This document shows, piece after piece, positions 25,901-36,018 of a stretch of 64,000 bases of DNA; position 1 is the first letter of the stretch; each line of letters begins with the position of its first letter. The DNA is taken from assembly GCF_040115645.1 (NCBI RefSeq), contig NC_089544.1:558001-622000 (forward strand), in the 5' to 3' direction. This DNA is from Euwallacea fornicatus (lineage: Eukaryota; Arthropoda; Insecta; Coleoptera; Curculionidae). The notes below the pieces were generated by a model that ran no database searches, was not told the DNA's origin, and saw only the letters and a list, made by a program, of their open reading frames with translations. Made by a program: the position numbers and the translations under genes.

Positions 25901-28900
25901 GTGTTAGCCAAACTCCGACTGAACCTCTCCATGGCGGAGTCGTTGGCGGACGTGCACAACATCAACGCCAACATCAACTTGGAAAAGCACCGTCTCCAGA
26001 TGCGGTACCACGAAATGTACTTGCAGTGTCAACTCGACGACCTCGTCCGCAGTTCCTCGGTAATTTTCGATTTCCAACTGTTGAAGCAAGCGCTCAGCAA
26101 CATCAACAACGGAGAACAGATTTTTCCCGGGAACTCCAGGCATTTGTCGTCCTCGCAGCCACAGAACCCCATCCTCTTCCTCGCCAACTATTGCATGTCT
26201 CAACTGTACTCTCGGCACATTCTGTCTAAGCAGACCGTCAACGGGGCGTTAGAATTCCAGAATCATAATCAAACATTGAACCACAACCAAAACACTGTAC
26301 CTCCTATTAACTACCTCGCGCACTCCCATAATTCTCAACAATTAATAGCTACACCTAAAAACATTTATCAAGATAACAATCTGATGATGCAGCCGATAAT
26401 GGCTTCTCCTCAGATTCGTCAACCCGCGAACGTGTGTCCGTTGTTCTATTTCAATATCGAGGTAAACGGGACTCAGCTGGGTCGGATAGTGATCGAGGTA
26501 AGGGCGGACGTCGCCCCGAAGATGGCTAAAAATTTCGGGGCACTAGCCACGGGAGAGACGGGGATGGGATATAAGGGTTGTCAAATATTCCAGTGTTGGG
26601 AGGGGGAGAGCGTCATTACCGGAGACTTTGAGCTGAATAACGGAAGGGGCGGAAGGTCGATTTTCGAGGAAGCGTACTTCCTGCCAGACGACACCAAGCT
26701 GGTCGCGTCCCGGGGGACGGTGGGCATGCGCAGAACCCAGAAGCGGCACGACAACTTGGGAATGGTGGGCTCGCAGTTCAGGATAATACTGCAGGAAATG
26801 CGGGGCTTCACGGGGATTTTCGGACACGTAATCGAGGGGTTAGAGTTAGTCGAAAAAATTAGTACCTATGGGGACACGGCAGGGAAACCAACAAAAAATA
26901 TACTAATATCGAAATGCGGCAAACTTTAACTCTCTAGGGTTTGTCTGTTTACGTTAGTTTTAGGCAAGTAGAGCGTTAGAACTATAGGTGTGACAATAAC
27001 AGCACTACATAATCAAAATAATCGTTTTCAGTGTTACGCTAGTGGAATGGTGGTGGCGAGCACCTGGGTGCCAAGGCGTTTTTCGGCACTATTCCACTAA
27101 GAAAAAAAAATATATATATATATATATGTGCTGTGCAAAGTACGTCAAACTCTCGATCAAACCACTATATGTCACGATGTCTTTAGGAACTTCTTGGTCG
27201 ATGAATACCGCTGAACTACTTTAGACCTAAATAAGTATTGGATGTATTTAAACGTAAAAATAGATGTTTTTATGTGTAGCTTCAAATCATTATGGCGAAC
27301 GTATAAATCTAAGCTTAAACGAATTTTCAAATATACCTATATTTTCGTATTAAACGGTAAATATCGATTGAGCATATGGACGGATATTTTTTATTGTTGT
27401 CGATTTTTTAGCTTCTGAAAAGTTAGGTTTATACAATATTATATAGTCCTTGTTACGTTAGTCTACGGAGAGCATGTTAAAGGTATCAGAGTCTAAGAGA
27501 AGAGTGTTCGAATCGTTACGGAGAATAGAAACGGCGTATATTTTTTAACACGTTTATACGAAAAATTAATGATATATTCCATTTAGCTGTGTCGTAGGAA
27601 AATACGGTTTTAGTTCTAAATATTATAATATGCTTCTTACTTTTACGTCATTTGTGTTATTACACTAGACCCCCCTATCACGTGGGTGCATGTAAAACGT
27701 ATTCGTGTCACACACGGCGGAAAAACTGCGATCGTTGTTTGATTTGTTCCGATGTTTTACTACGTTATCAACAACGAAATAGCATAGATTACTAAGCATT
27801 TCAGTTCGTTATAAACCTTCGTCAGTTCCACAAACCCAATTTCTTTGCAAAGATATTCAAAACCGCAACGATGTTGAATGGAGGACGGTGGGACCTTCCG
27901 AATTGGCACCGCAATACTTTCGACTTAAAAATTTGGGGGTTGCCCCTGTCGCCTCTAAGGGGCATCGAGTTCAGGGATGAACTTTCTGAATCGCAGGGGG
28001 CGATTTCGGGATCGAAAAACTGACGTGTTTCGGTGCTTCTTCCCGCGCTGTAGGGGTGTCTACTGTACATTGTTATAGTGATTACTTTTAGTTCTCGGGT
28101 AGCAACCATTGTATCTGATTATCTACAGACCAATAAGATTATATTTTTACTATTCGAAAGCAGTACATCTTAGGAATTTCTAGTCATAAAGTTAAAAAAA
28201 AATAATAAATCAGAAGACACACACGCACGCGCGTTGGCAACGGGTTCATTGTGATGTGAGTTATTTCTATCGGTTTCGTTTCAAATGCTTTTGTTGCGAA
28301 GATCGACGAATTTTGCAAGAGAAAAATTCTTATGTAAGTAAATGACCTATCGAACGTTCTAATATTCACCTCTCCACCAAGGTTGGGAAACGGACGAGTA
28401 AGTCCGAGATGGCCTAACGTTTAAAATGTACTAGTATCGATCCTCACTCGAAATTAAATTAAATAATCGATTGTGTTGTTATTCTCAACCATGCAGTGTT
28501 AGAAAATTTAGGTCTTTGTGGCTTGCAAAAATAAATAAATGTCGGTATTTGTTTTGTAAAAAAAAAATGAAAAAAAAAAAACGTTATTTTTCTTATTAAC
28601 CGTGAACTACAACATTTCTAACCATATTGAGCAACCGTTTTTGTCGCCTTGGCATTTGCGTGAATTAACCGTTTAAATAGTGGCAGAAATTGGGTCATTT
28701 GACGGGGCGATTGTAGATTACTGTAGGGCGAGCACGGGTAGATGCAGGTATGGGAACGTCCGAATTGACTGCTGCGAAGCGCCTCGCACCCTGCGGAAGA
28801 CAACAGCCGGATCCGTGAAATGCGGTAAAAGTGGGTGAATTCGTTATCGGAGATTATTCACGTCCTGGATGGAGGAACACTTCAATAGACGCTGTGATTG

Positions 28901-31900
28901 TGGACGAAATTGAGCCCAAATCGCTAAAATTTATGATACCCTTGGGATCTATAATTCATCGATTCGAAAGGCTACAAGATGTATCATGAATAACGGATGT
29001 ACCATCATCGATAAAACTGAAGAGACAGGAAACGATGTGTGCTGAAAACAGCTCGTCTTAAAGGAACGCGACTGACAGAACTACCCTTACGAGCGGGAGA
29101 TTGAAAAACCCAGCAACTGAGAACACGCAGGCAGTACACACAATAAACGCTGGGTACATAAGGGATCGGCCATCTACTTGGATTCAGATAAATGCACCTT
29201 CGGAAGTTTTCTGATGACTTTCGTTCGGACAGTCTTTCTTGAGACACTCGCAAGACACGTGATCCCCTAAGCACGTGTCTTCCTGGTCTTAAAATTAATT
29301 CGAGAGGAGAAGACTAAGGGGACTGATAAACTCAAAGAACATCAGTCGTGTGCAATAATACGCGTGCAGCATTAGTCACTCAAAATAAACGCATTTCTAT
29401 CGAGTACAACTGCGAATGCTGATATCTTGAAAATATACACAAGAAAAAAGTTATGGACGGGCCACCTTGTGGTCTACAACCACCGGATAATAATGACCCG
29501 CACTAACCAAAATGAACTGGACCATTGCTGGGGAATTGGTTTACTTTTATGTCACTAGTTGTTCCGAAATAATTCTGTCCCAGTTCGAAAAACTACAAAA
29601 GCACCCAAATATTCAAAAAACCGCCAAGCAGGGGGGAAATACCTGCCCCACTTCGCTTCTGAATTAACTTGCGAACGCCGACATGTCATCGTCGCCCTAA
29701 ACAGGTCTCAATTGCAAACCTATAACGGAAAATGAGCAAACGACTAAAACCGCATCAAGGTCCATAAAAGATCTCCACTCTCTGTGATTTTATGGATCTC
29801 CAATGAAGGAAGATATATAAGAGTTCATAAAAAAAAATAAACATAAAGACTAGTTTGAGTGATTAGCAGTGGTCAATGGTTATCTAGCTGTTGAAACCTG
29901 ATCGAATGTGCAAACATGCAAACAATAAAAGGGGGATGTCACAGGGGATAATCAACCAAAGATATAGTCTGTATAATCGCACTTAGCAGTTACGTCATAG
30001 TTCTCGGTTCTCGTCTATCACGCCGATATTGAGCGAGACAAAAGTTTAACGGCAACGTTATTCTCGATGCATGTCATGAGAGCTGCGGCGGAATCCTATG
30101 AGGCCCCTGCAACATTACAGTTTTGTGATAGAAGCGAAACGATTTAAGTAGTTAGGGTGCTCTTGAGACACATGACACTGACTTCTTAAATTATGCAGGT
30201 TCGCAGATTGCCGGCCGTGCCCTGCTGCTTAATCGCGGAGCAATAGCAATGAAAAACGGCAATCAAAAAAACCTCCCCCTCTGTTTGCTACATATATTTA
30301 CATACACACACATAATATGGTAAAATAAAACATTTTTTAATATTTTCTAATAAAACAATTTATGAAAATTATGAATTATTTATTATAATTAAAAAATTCT
30401 CGCTAACGGTCTGAATGTTACTTACCTAACTGCTAGACAGGCAAGTCGAATGCCCACTTATAGATCTAATATACATATTACATCGTAAATTTCATTTGCA
30501 ATTACGTATTTTATGGATTAGCTTGAATTAAGAAGGAAGTAATTAGTAGGGTATTAGAAGTAGGGCGAAATCTAATTGCTATAATCTAGGCATTGTTTCA
30601 AGTGTTTCAGTCAGTTGAACTTCCATTTTCGAGTTTCGTAGTTTCGAGAAGAAAGCCCAAAATAAGTTCTTCATCATTGGACCACTCTCTACATTAGTTT
30701 ACAAAAAAAAAAGATTAGCCATAGTTACATGGAATATAGTGTCCCGTTCATAAAAAATTGGTTATTCAACCCTCGAATGTGGTACCTACTTGGGGCAACC
30801 TGGACGATAACGTTTTACCTACACAGCCTTTATTACTCTTCACCGTCAGTCCTTTAGGCCTTTACTATGGTGTTCGGGATGAGGTTTGCACGTCTAACAC
30901 ACATCAAATTTTTTTAACGTTGAAGGCAACACTACTCCTAAATCTATATAATGCGTGAGCAAATAACTTAGTGTTTTGAATCTGAAAAAGATTATCATGC
31001 CATGATGGGTCTGATCTTCCGTGCTAAACTAGCAAGAACGTCAGACACGATTCTAACATTTTTGTTATATGAATATACACAGAAATTATTATACTTGCAA
31101 ATGAAAGTACTTACTGCTGATAATGGATGTTGCCACAAATAAATCTCTAGGAACTGAAGAGGTTAAATCTCCAAATCGACTCAATTATTTTCTATATTCT
31201 ACTGAGTGATTTGATAATAAATCTCTAAATCTCTATCTCTTTGAAATGTAAGGTGCTGAATTGGCTACTGCGATGGATATAATACGAAATAACTCTAAAT
31301 TTCGTTTTTTCTTTTTTAAACACGGGATTTCTCCTTTCCTTTTTCACAACACAAATCATTCGCGTTCAGAGGCTTCTCCTTTTTCTTGCAACTTACTTTG
31401 TCATGGAAAATACACTATAACTGGGCTTTTAAAATTCACTTAATTTAATTCAAATTACGCTATTTATGAGATTTAATGCCCAAGCTGACAATTCGCGGAT
31501 GCGAGAAGAAAATCCTTCGCATTGATATTCAACATGAGTGAACTTCAATGAGGCGATTCAAATAATGATGTAACTGTCATGAGCGATTATACAGACTCTA
31601 CTTTTTATTAGCTACATTAATATGCAGTTGAATTTGGACATAAGCCCCTCCTTTGCAAGCAATTTTATTTTTAGTTAGGTACTACTTATTAATTTTCCAA
31701 AGATTGCTTACAACCTTTTATACAAATGACCCTATTCATGCTCTTGTTTCGAACGTTCAATGTTGCTCGATTTATACCTATTTTCAAACGAGTGCTTGCC
31801 AAAGACAAGAAAATTTATAGATTATAACGAGTATTTCTTACTGTTCTCAAAACGATATTATCGAGAACGAAAAAACCGTGTAGTTTTACTGACCAAATAG

Positions 31901-34900
31901 ACTTTAAATCATCAGAAAAGTACAAAGGGGACGCGACTGAAAGTAAAGTAGGAGAAACCATAGTTTTCGGATTTAACTACATAAATATACTTTAGCAAGC
32001 ATAAGTGTGATTGCCTAATTCAAACCTCTAACGCAATCGTGTTTTTAGATATAAGGTTTGTTTATCAGCGGAGATATAACCGAGAATATTGGGGAAAAAC
32101 AATGGAAATCAAAAGTTATTACCCTAAGCAGGTTCCGGTTAATTGATTCTGTTGCAAACAAGTTTTGCATTGCGGTAATATATCGTGTAAATGTATTTTG
32201 TCGCTGTAACGTGAAAAAACATCAATAAAGGTGAAAATATACGTATATCTATGCTCCTGTTGTTTTAGTTATTTTCCTTTTAATATCACCCCCTTCTAAA
32301 ATAATTCACTGACATGATGAAAACGTCAGAAAATAAAATGATCTAGTACAGGGTGACCACTCTACCTAGACTGATATCTAGTTCGATCCCATAATAGTCT
32401 CAAAGTTCGAGCAAGTAAAAAATTTGTTCGCAACTGTAGGTAGTACAAATGTAAATTATATGAAATAACAATGAATAATAAATGTAAACACTTACCTTAT
32501 AATAGACATCAGGAACATATTGCTTATCGGTTGACTCACGAACATAACCCAGTTCGGCTGCATCCTTAGTTGGCACTAGACAGTTATCTCTTACTAAAGC
32601 CATGCACTGGTTGGACACCTGGTAACCTTCTGTGTGGACTTGATTCGTCTTATCTCCTGAAAAAAATAAGAAGAGTTATTACAGTTAATAGACCGATCAA
32701 ACATTCACCACAGTGTCAAGCAAATACGATTCGGGATAGATTTAAACTACTACTAAGTAAAGCGCCTAATTTGAAACTCCATAATATGCCTTTTTAAATT
32801 CATATGATTATAATTTTTTGACATAGAGACGGAACCTTAAATAAATTAAATATATTACTACATTGAAAGGAAGCAAATAGCCACATACCTGTTACGCAAA
32901 CAGTGACAAACTTCGAACCGAAACCTCCACTGGACGCATATCTGCATGGATTCGGATGTTGGTTTTGGAAATATCCCGCCATAATGCACTCCTGCAATAA
33001 AAAAACCAAGTCAGTTTGTTTACGTTTCAAGGGTTCAAGTGTGATAAATTATTCAATTATTTTCAAAACTGTAGGAAAATGACGAACTGCTTAAAACTAC
33101 GTACCTGTGCCGATAAGAAATGCGATTCAACATTCCTAATATGTTTGACAGTGCCCTTTTTAACGTCGTCGGGCAGCAGATCGGTAAATATCCATCCAAC
33201 TCTCCTAATGCCTAATGCGTTCGCTATTTGGTTAACCACAGCCTCTTTTTCGTCAGTGAGTAAGCGAATTGCGTCGCGGGAGCTTTCCTGTGGTGGTTCG
33301 TAAATTGCGACAACATTTGCTTTAATACCTGAAAAAAAAAAAGAATGTTTAGTTGAGGTATTACAAAAGGTGTTTAGTTACGTGGTTTAATCAAATAACT
33401 AGGTAAAACTTATATGTATAAAACGTTATATAGACCACAGGTCAAAAGAAAATTTAGTCTTTTGACCCAAGAACTCTCTACTCTTCATCTGCTCTTACAC
33501 CTGGACTGGGGACGTAATCTTGTTCTTTCGACATTCTACGCGTAAATAGTTATTATAATTCATGTGACTTACCAAGGGGAACATCAGAGTGTACTTCATA
33601 AGTGCCATATAAAAACCCAATCCTTTGATAGCCTGATACGCGCCAGTAATTTAAGAACTTCTCAACTATATTAGTATTTTCAAATGTTACATTGTCTACA
33701 TGTCGATATGCCTAGAAAATGTAAATTATTATTGTAATAAATTTACTTTGTTACTATTAATAGTAAAAGATTCACATTTTTAACTTGAATTATATCTGGC
33801 AGTATGTAGTATTTCTTACCTGCATATTTAATGTAATGGCATTGGGCTGGCACTTGGAGCAAATTCCTTTAGGCCATGGTGGATGATCCTTACAACCAGT
33901 CTTAATACTGCATGAAATGTCCTCTAGAGCTAAGAATTTGCCACGATCTACTCCTGACATCATTTTTCGTAAATAAGAATGAAAGGATAAATGTTTTATG
34001 TTTTGCTCTTTCAGGTAGGCATCATCAAAGGGTTCCAAGGAGGAGCAGTGAACACATTTTGAGTTGGCATTATGTCGACATCTAAAATGGATATAAGACA
34101 TTTAACAATTAAAAAAATGAAAATTTTTTATAAAAAAAAAACAATTATTAAATAAAATAACAGTTTCATCTTGTATCCTTTTATTTACTCACAATTTGTC
34201 ATCCCGCGTCCGTTCAATTCTCCCATCTAATTTATATAATATTTGATCGACTTCATCTTCCTTAATATTAGACTTGACAGTTGCTAATGGTTGGTTGGCA
34301 GTTACAGTCACAGAGCTTCTATTAGGGGCACTACTAGTCGACGGGCCGGCTTGGGAAATTCGTTCTCCACCAGGTGTATGACTCTATAAGATAAATGATA
34401 AAAAAAAAAAATCAAGTTGTGCAAACCATTGTTAAAGATAAAAAATAGATCACTTCAAAAATCTTCCACCCTCTTAATACCAACAAATTCATTTTTTATT
34501 GAATCCTAACTTTATTAAATTGTGAATGTAAAAAACAATTTTGATTATTTGATATATTAAAAACAACATTTTTCCATTCAACTTACATTAAATAAAACTG
34601 AGCCATTTAGTGGAGACAAGTAGATCATATCTCCATGTTTCACACCTAAATTTCCCAAGGTTCTGGTCTTACTACTTGAAATTTCGCCCTTTTTGTTGAT
34701 TTGCTTGTATAACGCAAAAGCAAAACTATTTAAATTAAATGCATCATTGATAGCCTCAAAAAGCTGACAAGTGGTCGATGATGGGCTGATTTCAATTCTT
34801 TTGGTGCCTTCAGAGCTTTGTACCCGCAAAAGCTGTAAACATACAAAAATAAAATCTTGGTCATGCTTAAATATTTTGGAAAGTTTTGAGGTTATGACCA

Positions 34901-35007
34901 TGACTATGAGTAAGTGGTTTGAAAATTAAAAAGCTGCTGCATAATTTTAACGTTAAGAGTATTTAATAATTACGGATTTTGCTCACCAGTTTTTTATCTT
35001 TGGACAT
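4946..35007 (-). CDS. Npl4: Npl4: p97/Cdc48 cofactor, 11 exons, 638 aa, with a 26.5-kb intron
   Basis: Npl4 pairs with Ufd1 as adaptor of the AAA ATPase p97, which extracts ubiquitinated proteins in ER-associated degradation and chromatin turnover. Coding exons in transcript order: 34987-35007, 34587-34832, 34193-34383, 33820-34081, 33573-33711, 33105-33328, 32889-32991, 32496-32656, 5785-5958, 5231-5475, 4946-5096. The sum is 1917 nt. Domains: ubiquitin-like N-terminus (about 1-85), Npl4 zinc finger (about 154-240, two Cys clusters), MPN-like Npl4 domain (from about 241), and a C-terminal NZF zinc finger with C614, C617, C628 and C631. The NZF has T-Y at 618-619 where the ubiquitin-binding NZF consensus has T-F. 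The junction from exon 8 (ends DVYYK) to exon 9 (starts EKDSYGNEV) is in phase and matches the family, so the distant exons belong to one gene. Length is close to animal Npl4 proteins (about 600-650 aa). Confidence 0.96.
7111..7493. repeat. Diverged inverted repeat
   Basis: Bases 7111-7187 and the reverse complement of 7418-7493 share a core of about 75% identity, including CATCTCA(G/A)GAAC near one end and an identical AGCTACTTTCGAG at the other. The spacer is about 230 bp. The arms probably belong to an old foldback or terminal-inverted-repeat element whose outer ends I could not define. Confidence 0.5.
7903..9099 (+). mobile_element. Degenerate Tc1/mariner-type transposon
   Basis: About 1.2 kb bounded by inverted ends that both read ATCTTTGGAGTTT and then share CCTGGT and AAAGT blocks. 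Inside, 8042-8353 encodes a helix-turn-helix N-terminal region typical of Tc1 transposases. Downstream are recognisable blocks with SDESKFNLF and, at about 8800-8840, a variant of the SPDLNPIENLW catalytic-region motif (here RPGLNPIENPW). Stops and frame changes separate the blocks, so no transposase can be made. It lies in the giant Npl4 intron. Confidence 0.8.
8042..8926 (+). pseudogene. Tc1-like transposase pseudogene
   Basis: Two open pieces (8042-8353 and 8654-8926) carry the N-terminal HTH/linker part and the C-terminal DDE-domain end of a Tc1-family transposase. An in-frame stop ends the first piece. The middle survives only as short fragments in mixed frames. The first piece begins with GTG rather than ATG in this copy. 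Confidence 0.75.
9101..9190. repeat. ATT/GTT microsatellite tract
   Basis: Runs of TTA/TTG triplets just outside the right end of the Tc1-like element, including a (GTT) run at about 9170-9188. Read on the minus strand the GTT run gives a spurious poly-glutamine frame, which I do not regard as coding. Confidence 0.8.
10382..10423. repeat. Perfect 19-bp GC-rich hairpin
   Basis: Arms at 10382-10400 and 10405-10423 are exact reverse complements around a CGGA loop. All but four arm bases are G or C. It lies in a GC-rich stretch (about 10.0-10.4 kb) and is immediately followed by CTAAT. Confidence 0.9.
15194..15218. repeat. 10-bp perfect stem, 5-nt loop
   Basis: CCATTGCTTG, then ATGGG, then the exact complement CAAGCAATGG. 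No neighbouring gene explains it. Confidence 0.7.
15906..16566. mobile_element. Foldback MITE with near-complete inverted arms and TA duplication
   Basis: The element starts CAGTCACTCAAAA and ends with the matching AGTGACTG, flanked on each side by TA (15904-15905 and 16567-16568), the target duplication of Tc1/mariner-type transposition. The arms (about 15906-16210 and about 16270-16566) are nearly identical reverse complements, differing by a few bases plus a 15-bp internal duplication in the left arm. The spacer is only about 60 bp. Each arm carries the same short open frame in mirror orientation, a by-product of the palindrome. Confidence 0.9.
17140..17235 (+). repeat. GT-rich microsatellite
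   Basis: Interrupted (GT)n with C substitutions. It gives long low-complexity frames on both strands that I do not regard as genes. Confidence 0.85.
18667..19609. mobile_element. Non-autonomous element A, about 220-bp inverted ends
   Basis: About 0.94 kb. The first and last roughly 220 bases are reverse complements at about 75-85% identity. The outer terminal motif is ACAGGGCG on the left and a decayed version on the right. A second copy of the motif, ACAGGGTG, lies about 110 bp inside each end (18778 on the left; 19489-19496 in reverse on the right). There is no transposase frame inside. Confidence 0.8.
20118..20832. mobile_element. Non-autonomous element B, inverted ends with repeated motif
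   Basis: About 0.7 kb. The left end is ACAAGGTGTTTAA and the right end is the complement of ACAGGGTGTTTAA. An inner motif copy occurs about 110-120 bp inside each end (20241 and 20713-20720). The arms are more diverged than in elements A and C. No coding capacity. Confidence 0.75.
22337..22367. repeat. (ATT)n microsatellite
   Basis: A run of ATT triplets passing into GTT triplets, similar to the tract beside the Tc1-like element near 9.1 kb. Confidence 0.85.
23714..26929 (+). CDS. TRIM-like protein: RING, B-box2, coiled coil and C-terminal cyclophilin domain, 555 aa
   Basis: Coding exons 23714-24022, 25459-25644, 25699-25828 and 25887-26929 (1668 nt). An acceptor just before the ATG implies a non-coding first exon. 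Order of parts: C3HC4 RING (about 14-60, with the C-x-H-x2-C-x2-C core), B-box2 (about 109-142, all C/H ligands in canonical spacing), helical segment (about 145-290), Q/N/H-rich linker (about 320-388), cyclophilin fold (about 390-555, the length of cyclophilin A). The RING-B-box-coiled-coil order is that of TRIM E3 ubiquitin ligases. The cyclophilin fold is intact (GYKG, GSQF, FGHVIEGLE, KCG-L), but residues used for isomerase and cyclosporin binding are changed. By hand alignment to human cyclophilin A: R55 to Q, H54 to F, F60 to E, M61 to S, Q63 to I, F113 to R, H126 missing. It is probably a binding module rather than an enzyme. The whole gene sits antisense inside the large Npl4 intron. 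RING ligase activity is inferred, not shown. Confidence 0.92.
24169..24776. mobile_element. Non-autonomous element C in intron 1 of the TRIM-cyclophilin gene
   Basis: About 0.6 kb with roughly 150-bp inverted ends, the best preserved of its family here (close to 88% identity by eye). The outer motifs are CAGGGTGTCT at 24170 and its complement at 24768-24775. Inner copies of ACAGGGTG lie about 110 bp in from each end (24278 and 24658-24665). Non-coding. Confidence 0.85.
26930..28200 (+). other. Presumed 3' UTR and downstream of the TRIM-cyclophilin gene
   Basis: AT-rich sequence after the stop codon with a (TA)n run near 27108-27126. No further exon recognised. The minus-strand open frame at 27822-28109 has no recognisable similarity and no supporting splice sites. 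Confidence 0.4.
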
Positions 35008-36018
35008 TTTAGAATTTTATAAATAAAGAATTTATTTTTCTTGATGAGAAACTTTTGAGTTTAGTTTTGATAGTTATCTGTCAGCTGTCGACTGTCAAAA
35101 AGGAAGAACAACCCCAAATATAACCCTAGTTACTCTCAGAACTATTCGAGTATAGACTAAGCAAGAAGAATTCATATTTAAGTAAATCCAACTATTTATA
35201 ACCTTGTTATGAATAATGAATACATACTTAAATAGTGGCCGTGAAAGTGCACATTTGACGCCCTAGTTTATTAGTGTTTTTTACTAGGTAGTGGAGTATT
35301 CGTACGATATGTACAAACCCAAAGTTTTTTCAGCCATTTTTATCATGTGGTATACAGTAAAAATGCGAAAACTGAGATGCTCCAATTTTGTGTGACCATG
35401 CGTCATTAATGGTCGGTATGTGCTCGGCCTGCAGAGCGAGCATTCTCATATCGCCGGATGACAGATGCATGAGACACTGAATTTAAAAATTTCCCGCGTT
35501 CATACCTATTTCCCAATGCAATTTCGAAGCCAACAAATAGATGTAGCATTTCAGTAGTCCCATGTACTACTCGGAAGTCCTAAAAATAGAAAATGTAGGC
35601 CCAGTTAGTATGTTCAGCCGCTATACATTTCCGTGATAATTAAAATTCCAGAGTTTCAAATTCAAATTGTCTTTGATCCTTCTAAAAATTTATTATGATG
35701 GCGGGAATCCAACTCGCAGAAAATACACAAAATACAATTCAGTATGCAGGTGGTAGTGACGGTGCATCTCGAGTCGATAAAGCGGTGATACGCAATTTTA
35801 AAAATTCGTAAATAGTTGTTGCTCCTTGTGTTTAAAGAGTGTTTGTGTGTGTCGTACATCCCCAATAAAGCAAAAAACCCTTTAGACGCGTCAAGCATTA
35901 AAAATCTTTACACCGTCAAATGATCAGCTGATTTTGACAATTCTTTAGTGTCTTAAGGGACGAATATTAGCCCTTTGGCTCATAAGTATATGTAAATTCA
36001 TTTAATTTAGTTAATATA
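35008..36018. promoter_or_regulatory. Shared 5' intergenic region of Npl4 and DESI1
   Basis: About 1 kb between the divergent start codons of Npl4 (minus) and DESI1 (+). It must hold both promoters. I see no obvious TATA box at a useful distance and no other gene. Confidence 0.55.

Larger units (their letters stand above)
5959..32495 (-). other. Giant intron of Npl4
   Basis: GT donor next to 32496 and AG acceptor next to 5958. The first part (about 28-32.5 kb) is AT-rich. About 6-27 kb is clearly richer in G+C and CpG and holds most of the window's mobile elements, several microsatellites, and a complete gene on the opposite strand (23714-26929). Apart from the separately listed features I see no further coding exon in it. 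Confidence 0.9.

Noticed and set aside
27822..28803. Two minus-strand frames sharing QFGRSH
   Set aside because: The shared hexapeptide is not supported by similar DNA around it; taken as chance.
30600..30690. Minus-strand 26-codon frame (EWSNDEELILGF) after an acceptor-like site
   Set aside because: Short, no similarity I recognise, no partner exon, and the Npl4 C-terminus is explained elsewhere.
28184..32495. Npl4 appearing to be truncated after the DVYYK exon
   Set aside because: Expected C-terminal exons were absent just downstream, but they were found at 4946-5958 with correct phases, so the gene is complete with a giant intron.
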